A stretch of DNA of 50,898 nucleotides, taken from the NCBI GenBank assembly GCA_964455395.1, contig CAYVWB010000028.1:1-50898 (forward strand), given 5' to 3'. Origin of the DNA: CAYVWB01 sp964455395 (GTDB lineage Bacteria; Desulfobacterota; Desulfovibrionia; Desulfovibrionales; Desulfovibrionaceae). Shown one piece after another: positions 44,183 through 50,898 of the stretch (positions within the stretch are counted from its first letter, which is position 1; the number at the start of each line of letters is the position of its first letter). Under the pieces are notes generated by a model that did no database searches, was not told where the DNA came from, and saw only the letters and a list, made by a program, of their open reading frames with translations. The translations under genes and the position numbers were made by a program.

Positions 44183-45221
44183 CGGCATTCCGGGGCGTAC
44201 TCCTGGCGAGAAGATGCTCTCCCGATCGCCGTCCGGCTCAAGGGCCGGCGGAGCGACGCCAGAGGCCCACGGCTGCTCTGTGCGCAGGAGGCGAGACAAG
44301 CGTCCACGAGACGCCCTGTCGATAGTCTCCACAGCCGCGCAGCGCGCCGCGCCTCCGCGACAAAAGGGATACGTCGGAAACGGCGACCCCGTCGCGCGAC
44401 AAGCGGCCCGCGCACAGGCGCCAGCCGCCCGCGCCGCCCCGCACGCGTTCCCACCCGCCGCTGCGACGTTTCGGGAACGGCGAGGATCATGAATACAGCT
44501 GGAGAGGATTTCGAGACGGCGCGCACGACCGCGCTCACTGGGTCGCCACGGCGCACGCCGTCCCACCCCGTGCGCTTCCCGACGCGCCGCCCGTGCTGGG
44601 CCCACGCCGCAAGCCTGCCCCCGCCAAAACGGTGCGTGCAGTCGCGCGGCATGCCTGCGCGCGCGCCCACGGCCACCGACGCCTTGCTTGCCGGAAAATC
44701 CGGCGCAAGGGGATGCGCGTTCTGTTGTACACAGGGTTGCACGAAGAGTTGCCCGGACGACTGCACGTTCCGAGGCGACGCTCAGGCGCAAAGGCGGCGC
44801 GCTCCAAGGGGCCCCGTCAGCGCGAGCTCGCCAAGGCAGACCCTGCAGACGTCGCTTGCGACGCTTTCCTCTCACGCCGGCGCGACCCCGCGCACGGCGC
44901 ATTCGGCTCACAAGGTATGCCCGAGGCGTCCGGGTTCCCGTGCTGTTCCGGGAGCCGCCCGCGCGCACCTGATCCCCTTCCGCAGAGGTCGTCTCGCTGC
45001 ATCGCGGGACGCCGTCGCTCGATACCCCGCACCCGCCTGCGCTTCGTGAGCAGTGTCCGCCGTGGTCAACGCCACGGCGTGATTACCGCAAACGTCGCAC
45101 GCGTCGTTCGTCCTGAAGGCCGCAAACTCGCCCAAAGGCGCCAGTCCGCGCGATCGTGCGTGGAAGGCGCCCCTACCGAAACGTCTCTTGAGCCGGCGTT
45201 TCGTGTGCATAAGGAGGCCCA
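44183..45221. other. About 1 kb without a convincing gene between 6S RNA and rny
   Basis: Long open frames exist here on both strands, but their translations are rich in Arg, Ala and Pro with no family motif, and their codon use (many CGG, AGA, ACA) differs from all neighbours. In many genomes a 5-formyltetrahydrofolate cyclo-ligase (ygfA/fau) gene follows 6S RNA; I looked for its nucleotide-binding and GGGYYD-type motifs and found none. A small hairpin is at 44685-44708. One isolated copy of ACCGCAA is at 45085. The last 15 bp carry the rny ribosome site. It may be a long leader, a decayed gene or an unrecognised RNA. Confidence 0.5.
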
Positions 45222-46784
45222 ATGGACACCCTCATCAATATTTTTCTGATCTTTTTCGGGATCGCCGCCGGCGCTGGCGGCGGATACGCCCTGCACCATT
45301 TCCTCTCCACCAAGCGCATGAACGACGCCAAGGAGCTCGCCCGGCGCATCGTGGAGGAAGCGCGCAAGGAAGCCCAGGCGCACAAGAAAGAAGTGAAGCT
45401 CCAGGCTCACGATGAAATCCTCAGCCAGAAGAAGGAGATGGAAGGGGAGCTCAAGGAGCGCGAACGCGAGCTGAAGAAGCGCGAGAGCAAAGTCCTCGAA
45501 AAGGAGGAACGCCTGGAGGAAAAGCTGGAGAAAGCCACGCACAAGGAGAGCGAGGTGCTCGCGCTGGAAAAGGAGCTCACCCGCAAGGAGCGCAAGCTGG
45601 ATGAACGCGACGAGGAGCTCGCGACCCTGGTGGATGAACAATCCAAGCGCCTCCAAGAGATCTCCGGGCTGACTTCGGAAGAAGCGCGCCACCGCATCAT
45701 GGACGAGGTGGAGTCCCGCACCCGTCACGAAGCCGCCATGATGATCCGCCAGATAGAGACCGAAGCCAAGGAACAAGCCGTGCGCAAGAGCCAGGAGGTC
45801 ATGGCCTCCGCCATCCAGCGCTACGCCGGGGATTTCGTGGCGGAACAGACTGTCACCGCCGTGACGCTGCCCAGCGAGGACATGAAAGGCCGCATCATCG
45901 GTCGGGAAGGCCGCAACATCCGCGCTCTGGAAGCCGCAACCGGCGTGGACCTGATCATCGACGACACCCCGGAAACAGTCATCCTCTCGGCGTTCAGCCC
46001 CCTGCGCCGGCAGATCGCCAAGCTCGCTCTGGAGCGACTCATCTCGGACGGCCGCATCCATCCCGCGCGCATCGAAGACGTGGTCAACAAAGTCCAGCAG
46101 GAAATGGAAGTCAAGCTGCGGGAGATGGGCGAGCAAGCCACCTTCGACGTCGGCGTGCATGGCATCCACCCGGATATCATCCGCCTCCTCGGCCAACTGC
46201 AATACCGCACCAGCTTCTCCCAGAACGTGTTGCAGCACTCCCTCGAAGTCGCCTCCCTCTGCGGCGTCATGGCGGCGGAGCTCAAGATGGACGTCAAAAA
46301 GGCCAAGCGCGCCGGTCTGTTGCACGACATCGGCAAAGCCGTGGACCACGAGGTGGAAGGCCCCCACGCCACCATCGGCGCAGATCTGGCCAAAAAGTTC
46401 AACGAAGGCAAGGAGATCATCCACGCCATCGCAGCCCACCACGAGGATGTGCCCCCCAAGAACGCCCTCGCCGTTCTCGTCCAAGCCGCGGACAGCCTCT
46501 CCGGAGCCCGGCCAGGCGCCCGCAAGGAGCTCCTGGAGAACTACGTGAAGCGCCTGGAGGATCTGGAGAACATCGCCAAGCATTTCGACGGGGTCTCCAA
46601 GGCGTACGCCATACAGGCCGGTCGGGAGATCCGCGTCATGGTGAACTCCGAGAACGTGGACGACGACAAGACCTATCTGCTCTGCAAGGACATCTCCAAG
46701 TCCATCGAAGAAAACCTCACCTATCCCGGACAGATACGCGTCACCGTCATCCGCGAGCGGCGCGCCGTGGGCTACGCCAAATAG
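45222..46784 (+). CDS. rny: Ribonuclease Y
   Basis: RNase Y is a membrane-anchored endonuclease that starts mRNA decay. The 520-residue protein has an N-terminal membrane helix (TLINIFLIFFGIAAGAGGGYAL), a long charged coiled coil (about 25-200), a KH domain (VTLPSEDMKGRIIGREGRNIRALEAATGVDLIIDD) and an HD domain with the metal motif LLHDIGKAVDHE and AIAAHHED. The C-terminal YPGQIRVTVIRE is the family end. AAGGAGG lies 6-12 nt before the ATG. moeA follows 10 nt downstream. Confidence 0.97.
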   Translation: MDTLINIFLIFFGIAAGAGGGYALHHFLSTKRMNDAKELARRIVEEARKEAQAHKKEVKLQAHDEILSQKKEMEGELKERERELKKRESKVLEKEERLEEKLEKATHKESEVLALEKELTRKERKLDERDEELATLVDEQSKRLQEISGLTSEEARHRIMDEVESRTRHEAAMMIRQIETEAKEQAVRKSQEVMASAIQRYAGDFVAEQTVTAVTLPSEDMKGRIIGREGRNIRALEAATGVDLIIDDTPETVILSAFSPLRRQIAKLALERLISDGRIHPARIEDVVNKVQQEMEVKLREMGEQATFDVGVHGIHPDIIRLLGQLQYRTSFSQNVLQHSLEVASLCGVMAAELKMDVKKAKRAGLLHDIGKAVDHEVEGPHATIGADLAKKFNEGKEIIHAIAAHHEDVPPKNALAVLVQAADSLSGARPGARKELLENYVKRLEDLENIAKHFDGVSKAYAIQAGREIRVMVNSENVDDDKTYLLCKDISKSIEENLTYPGQIRVTVIRERRAVGYAK

Positions 46785-46794
46785 GAGCTGCGCC

Positions 46795-48804
46795 ATGCTG
46801 CCGAGCAACCGACCCGGCGTCTATCTGGAGACGGTCTCGTTGGAAGACGCCCTGGCCAGGACATGGGAGGCCCTCAGCGCCGAAGAGACGCCCCTGGCCG
46901 TGGAGAGTCTGGACAGCCGCGACGCCGCCGGCCGCGTGCTGGCCCACGCCGTGGCCGCAGCGCACTCCGCGCCCAACGTCCACTGCGCAGCCATGGACGG
47001 CGTGGCCGTGGAAGCACGGCGCACCTTCGCCGCCCGGGAGGGCCAGCCCGTGCTGTTGCGCCGCGGGGTGGACTATCTGCCCATCAACACCGGACAACCC
47101 CTGCCCCATACGCCGGCTGCGCCTTTCAATGCGGACGCCGTGGTCATGGTGGAGCATGTGCGCTTCCTGCAGGAAGAAGGGGAGGAGGTCGCCGCCATCG
47201 AAGAACCCGTCTTCCCTTGGCGGCACGTGCGTCGCATGGGAGAGGACATGGTCGCCACCGAGCTGCTCTTTCCACGCAACCACGTGATCACGCCGTGGGA
47301 TGTGGGCGCGCTGCTCACGGCCGGCGTCTGGGAGGTCCCGGTGTGGGAGCAGCCGCGGCTCGTGGTCATCCCCACCGGCGACGAGATTCTGGACGCGGAC
47401 GACAGACCCACGCCGGGGCCGGGGCAGGTGGTGGAGTCCAACTCCGCCATGCTCGTGGCCATGGCCGCCCAGGCCGGGCTCGCAGCGCGCCGCGTCAAGC
47501 CCGTGCAGGACGACCCCGACGCCATAGCCGCCGCCGTGCGGCAAGCATTGGACGACGGCGCCCATGTCGTGGCGACCTGCGCCGGCTCCTCAGCCGGCTC
47601 CAAGGATTACACCCGCAGCGTGTTCGAAGCGTTGGGCGAAGTGCGCGTCCATGGGGTCTCGGCCATGCCGGGCAAGCCCGCGCTGTTGGCTGTCGCCGAC
47701 GCCCGCTCCCCGCGGCCGGGCGCATTGCTGGCTGGTGCGCCGGGCTACCCGGTGAGCGCCGCCGTGGTCATGGAGGAGCTCATCATCCCGCTGGCGGCGC
47801 GGCTGGGCCATATCCCCACAGCGCCTCGGCCGCAGGCCGAAGCCGTGCTGAGTCGCCGCAGTCCTTCCAAGCCGGGGTTGACGGAGTTCCTGCGGCTCTG
47901 CGTGGGCGAAGTGGGCGACAGGCTCGTGGCTGCGCCGTTGTCGCGCGGCGCAGGCAACATCACCACGCTCAGCCGAGCGCAGGCGCTCACCCGTATCCCT
48001 CCCCAGTGCGAGGGCGTTGAAGCCGGCGAGACCGTGACCATCGAGCTGTTGACCCCTCGCGAGACCCTGGCCGACGTGCTGCTCGTGGTGGGCAGCCACG
48101 ACGCCACCCTCGACCTGCTGGCGGACAGGCTCATGGCCCAGCGCGATACGCAACGCCACCCTGTACGGCTCGTCTCCAACCACGTGGGGAGCCTCGGCGG
48201 GCTCACCGCGCTCAAGGAGGGCATGGCGCTCATGGCCGGCGCCCACCTCTTCGACCCCGAAAGCGGCGATTTCAATTTCCCTTTCATCACACGGTACACG
48301 CCGGACCTGGATCTCCTCGTGGTGAACCTCGCCATCCGCCATCAAGGGCTCATCACGGCGCCGGGCAACCCCAAGGGCCTGCAGGGGGTCGCGGACCTCG
48401 CGCGGGGTGATGTGCGCTTCGTCAACCGCCAGCGCGGAGCCGGCACGCGTATCCTGCTGGATCACCACCTGAAACTCGCCGGGGTCAAGCCGAGCGCAGT
48501 GAACGGCTACGGCAAGGAAGAGCACACCCACACGGCGGTGGCGCTGAACGTGGCCATGGGCGAAGCCGACTGCGGCCTGGGGGTGATGGCTGCGGCCCGG
48601 GCTCTGGCGCTGGACTTCGTCCCCCTGGCGCGGGAGCGCTACGACCTGCTCATCCCTGCGGCGCACGCCGAGGATCCCCGCGTCCAGGCGCTGCTCGCCT
48701 TGCTGGAAGACGACGAGACGCAGCGCGCCATTGTCGCCCAAGGCGGGTACGAGACGGCCCTGACCGGCCAGCGCATGTCGCCCGGAGAGGGGCTGGGCCG
48801 CTGA
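46795..48804 (+). CDS. MoeA fused to a periplasmic-binding-protein-like domain
   Basis: The 669-residue protein is a fusion. Residues 1-415 are MoeA, the molybdenum insertase that ligates metal into molybdopterin: HCAAMDGVAV, VIPTGDEIL, CAGSSAGSKDYT, HGVSAMPGKPALL and AGAPGYPVSAAVV are all present, including the two key aspartates. Residues 420-669 form a PBP-like (PF12727-type) domain with LLVVGSHDATLDLLAD, RLVSNHVGSLGGLTAL, FVNRQRGAGTRILLDHHL, and TAVALNVAMGEADCGLGV. The second part has no signal peptide of its own and would be cytoplasmic; it resembles molybdate-sensing or ModA-like domains. The fusion is known in archaea and Desulfobacterota. It is probably co-transcribed with rny (10-nt gap). 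Confidence 0.9.
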   Translation: MLPSNRPGVYLETVSLEDALARTWEALSAEETPLAVESLDSRDAAGRVLAHAVAAAHSAPNVHCAAMDGVAVEARRTFAAREGQPVLLRRGVDYLPINTGQPLPHTPAAPFNADAVVMVEHVRFLQEEGEEVAAIEEPVFPWRHVRRMGEDMVATELLFPRNHVITPWDVGALLTAGVWEVPVWEQPRLVVIPTGDEILDADDRPTPGPGQVVESNSAMLVAMAAQAGLAARRVKPVQDDPDAIAAAVRQALDDGAHVVATCAGSSAGSKDYTRSVFEALGEVRVHGVSAMPGKPALLAVADARSPRPGALLAGAPGYPVSAAVVMEELIIPLAARLGHIPTAPRPQAEAVLSRRSPSKPGLTEFLRLCVGEVGDRLVAAPLSRGAGNITTLSRAQALTRIPPQCEGVEAGETVTIELLTPRETLADVLLVVGSHDATLDLLADRLMAQRDTQRHPVRLVSNHVGSLGGLTALKEGMALMAGAHLFDPESGDFNFPFITRYTPDLDLLVVNLAIRHQGLITAPGNPKGLQGVADLARGDVRFVNRQRGAGTRILLDHHLKLAGVKPSAVNGYGKEEHTHTAVALNVAMGEADCGLGVMAAARALALDFVPLARERYDLLIPAAHAEDPRVQALLALLEDDETQRAIVAQGGYETALTGQRMSPGEGLGR

Positions 48805-49071
48805 CGCTGCGGGTTCGCTGCCGTTTTCGGGGCGGAAGCCCTCCGGGTGCTGCCGTCGCGCATTGCCAGGGCGGCGTCCCTTGGTCTATTGTGGATGAAT
48901 CACGGACTGGAAGGCCTTGTCGCCGGCGATGTCCGCACGCCTCTCAGCATTGCGGCGTGCGCGGCGGCGTTTGACAGGGGACGGGGCGGACCGCACGAGC
49001 CGGACGCAACGGATGAGTCGGGTCGTCAGCGGTCTGAAGCGGTCGGAAGCGGCCAGAGCCGGGGGAGCTCC
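48805..49071. other. Intergenic region before the REC-TPR gene
   Basis: In this 267-bp gap no ORF shows family motifs. The reading frame of the following gene is open through it, but the composition and translation (Arg/Ala-rich) do not look coding. GGGGGAG at 49061-49067 serves as ribosome site for the ATG at 49072. Confidence 0.5.
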
Positions 49072-50169
49072 ATGGGGTTGGACGTCAAGAACAACAACAA
49101 GCGCAGCGGACCGCCCAAGCGGGTGGTCATCATCACGGACAACAAGAAGCATCTGGACCGCGACAGGCAAGCCCTGCGGGTGGTGGGGCTGGAATTTGAC
49201 GCACACTACGGCGCCACGCAGGAAGCCTACGCCGCGCTCAAAGCCAACGGATGCGACCTTGTCATCCTCGATCACGAGGTGGAAGGCCCCAAGGCCAACG
49301 CCTTTCTCAAGCAGATCCAGAAGGACCCGAGCCTCAAGCGCATCCCTGTCATCATGGTGACAGCCGTGAACGAACGCGCCGCCGTGCTGGACGCCGTGGC
49401 CTCCGGCGTCTCCGGGTACATCCTGCGGCCCTACGCGGACGAGACGTTCGAGCGCCACATCAACACGGCCATGCAGCTCATTCGCTACAACGAGATCGAG
49501 ACGCGCCAGATCAGCGACGCCAAGCTCATGATGGAGACCGGCGACTTCGACGAAGCCATCGAGGAATTCGAAGAGGTCCTCTCCCAGCACGAGGAAGCCA
49601 AGAAATTCTACGATATGGGCTGCATGCTGCTGGCCAAGGAGAAGTACGGCAAGGCCATCGTGGCGTTCCAGAAAGCGGTGAAGATCAACGACATGTTCGC
49701 GGACGCCTACCACGGCATGGCCGAGGCGTACAAGAACAAAGGCGACCTGGAGCAATGCCAGTTCTACCTGCAGCGCGCCGCCGACATCTTCGCGGAGACG
49801 GACCGGCTGGAAAAGGTCAAGGAGGTCTTCATCGACATCCTCAAGTTCGACCGCCGAGCGCCCAACCCCTTCAACTCCTTGGGCGTGAAGCTGCGCAAGG
49901 CCGGGGACGTCCAAGGCGCCATCCAGGCCTACAGCCAGGCCCTGGAGTTGACGCCCCATGACGAGAACGTCCATTTCAACATGGCGAAGGCGTACTACTT
50001 CCTCGGCGACAAGAAAGCTGCGCTGGAGAAGATCACCACGGCGCTGTCCATCAACGCCGAGTTCCCGGAAGCTCTCAAGATGTATCGACTCCTGAAGGGA
50101 AGCCCCTGGCCCGGCGGCAAAGGCGTCGCCAGTCCGCGTCCCGACGCCCACGCCATGAAAGACGTCTGA
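49072..50169 (+). CDS. Response-regulator-like (REC) protein with TPR repeats
   Basis: The 365-residue cytoplasmic protein begins with a receiver domain (about 17-135): VVIITDNKKHLDRD, the phospho-acceptor-like Asp in LVILDHEVEG, VIMVTAV and YILRPYADE. The conserved lysine of receivers (KP) is Arg here, and only one acidic residue remains in the first motif, so phosphorylation may be weak or lost. The rest is TPR repeats (about 150-345), for example AKKFYDMGCMLLAKEKYGKAIVAFQKAVKIN, ADAYHGMAEAYKNKGDLEQC and ENVHFNMAKAYYFLGDKKAALEKI. It lacks a DNA-binding output domain; a protein-scaffold role is likely. The ATG at 49072 was chosen because similarity begins there. Confidence 0.88.
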   Translation: MGLDVKNNNKRSGPPKRVVIITDNKKHLDRDRQALRVVGLEFDAHYGATQEAYAALKANGCDLVILDHEVEGPKANAFLKQIQKDPSLKRIPVIMVTAVNERAAVLDAVASGVSGYILRPYADETFERHINTAMQLIRYNEIETRQISDAKLMMETGDFDEAIEEFEEVLSQHEEAKKFYDMGCMLLAKEKYGKAIVAFQKAVKINDMFADAYHGMAEAYKNKGDLEQCQFYLQRAADIFAETDRLEKVKEVFIDILKFDRRAPNPFNSLGVKLRKAGDVQGAIQAYSQALELTPHDENVHFNMAKAYYFLGDKKAALEKITTALSINAEFPEALKMYRLLKGSPWPGGKGVASPRPDAHAMKDV

Positions 50170-50348
50170 CGCCACATGGGGCGCGCGATCGGAGAGGGCC
50201 GTCGCGACACGCAGCGCACGCCACGCTTCCTCGTGTCGCATTCCGGAGATGTACGCCTCGGCGACCATTCCACGCAGGGCTGCCGCCCCGATCTCCCGAA
50301 GCCCGCAGGCCCCAAGGCCCCGAGCAGGCCCAAGAAGGACAGCCACTC

Positions 50349-50759
50349 ATGATCAGCGACTACCTGGAAGCCGTGCGCAAGCCCGATCAGCAGGTCAACC
50401 CGCTCTTCAGCCGTCTCGGCGTGGAGGTGGTGCGCATCCAGCCGGACGAAGCCGAGTTGGCGCTCACCATCCGTCGGGACCATCTCCAGGGCGCCGGCGT
50501 GGTGGCGGGGGGCGTCATCGCCGCATTGCTGGACGAAGCCATGGCGCACGCCGTGCTCGCCGGCCTGGAGGACGCTCAGCAAACTGCTACGGTGGAGCTC
50601 TCCACCCGCTACATGCGCACCGTACGCGAGGGGCAGCGTGTGGTGGCGTACGGGCGTGTGCTCAAGCGGGGCCGCCGCGTGGTGACCGTGGAGGCGGAGC
50701 TGCGCATGCTGGACGGCGAACTCGCCGCCAAGGCCTTGGCGAGTTTCCTCGTCTCGTGA
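50349..50759 (+). CDS. PaaI-type hotdog-fold thioesterase
   Basis: A 136-residue hotdog-fold protein with the active-site helix GGVIAALLDEAMAHAV, preceded by HLQGAGVVAGG, and a central strand TVELSTRYMRTVREGQRV. This is the pattern of the PaaI/YbgC-like acyl-CoA thioesterases, which hydrolyse aryl- or acyl-CoA. The substrate cannot be told from sequence. It lies 179 bp behind the REC-TPR gene in the same direction. The remaining 139 bp of the window show no gene. Confidence 0.88.
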   Translation: MISDYLEAVRKPDQQVNPLFSRLGVEVVRIQPDEAELALTIRRDHLQGAGVVAGGVIAALLDEAMAHAVLAGLEDAQQTATVELSTRYMRTVREGQRVVAYGRVLKRGRRVVTVEAELRMLDGELAAKALASFLVS

Positions 50760-50898
50760 TGAACCGCACGCGCCCCGGGTGGGTGTCACGTCAAGATGAA
50801 ACGCCGCTTCCGCCGCAGCGTCCGGTCGGCCGGGGTCATGCGGAGGGGACGGCGTGCGCGTGTTCGGCGCAGCGTCCCGAAGCGGGGTTACATGAAGC

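Noticed and set aside
44165..45249. Overlapping frames of 200-290 residues on both strands in the gap after 6S RNA, one with a Cys-rich stretch (CAFCCTQGCTKSC)
   Set aside because: Codon use does not match neighbouring genes, no ribosome sites were seen, and the cysteine spacing fits no cluster motif I know.

Overview
The window looks like a chromosomal segment of a high-GC sulfate-reducing bacterium of the Desulfovibrio type (Desulfobacterota, Desulfovibrionales). The strongest evidence is the left edge: the 3' end of dsrB (dissimilatory sulfite reductase beta subunit), then dsrD, then a CbiA-type cobyrinate/siroheme amidase (dsrN-like). Supporting evidence is an ATP synthase operon with separate b' and b subunits and no a or c genes, and a MoeA fused to a periplasmic-binding-protein-like domain. 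One 10-base run of N (22804-22813) is a scaffold gap inside a histidine kinase gene.

Layout. 1-5409 (+): dsrB end, dsrD, dsrN/cbiA, a metallophosphoesterase, a Ser/Thr kinase with a C-terminal DUF1566 domain, and a YkgJ-type cysteine-cluster protein. 5461-12189: hldD, then mutL (-), an orphan ABC ATPase (+), purD (-) and a phenylacetate-CoA-ligase-like gene (+). 12569-23447 (-): in transcription order histidine kinase, rdgB, glmS, an AMIN/amidase_3 cell-wall amidase, polA, a DUF1844 protein and argC. 23617-27720 (+): rimO, rpsA, sppA. 27996-29733 (-): yhcC-like radical SAM gene, then a methylguanine methyltransferase. 29847-35852 (+): the rod-shape operon mreB-mreC-mreD-mrdA-rodA plus a bactofilin. 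36040-41857 (+): atpF'-atpF-atpH-atpA-atpG-atpD-atpC, closed by a strong terminator. 41989-50759 (+): glmU, zapB-like, zapA, 6S RNA, about 1 kb without a convincing gene, rny, moeA-PBP fusion, a REC-TPR protein and a PaaI-like thioesterase.

Most protein genes are housekeeping: envelope construction (hldD, glmS, glmU, amidase, mre/mrd/rod, bactofilin), division (zapA, zapB), energy (dsr, atp), DNA and nucleotide maintenance (mutL, polA, rdgB, ogt), translation (rpsA, rimO) and RNA turnover (rny). The unusual signals are mostly not protein families. A short motif, TTGCGGT/ACCGCAA, occurs 18 times between 6476 and 12474, and I found it only five times in the other 45 kb; this includes three near-palindromic 13-mers and an 11-bp direct repeat with a 22-bp period between purD and the ligase gene. 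Other signals are an apparent ATT start codon for mreC, a 6S RNA next to zapA, a terminator-like hairpin in the rpsA leader, an apparently leaderless ogt surrounded by 9-10 bp tandem arrays, and a perfect 10-bp hairpin between dsrB and dsrD.

All calls come from reading the sequence; no database or folding software was run. Motif counts were made by eye.
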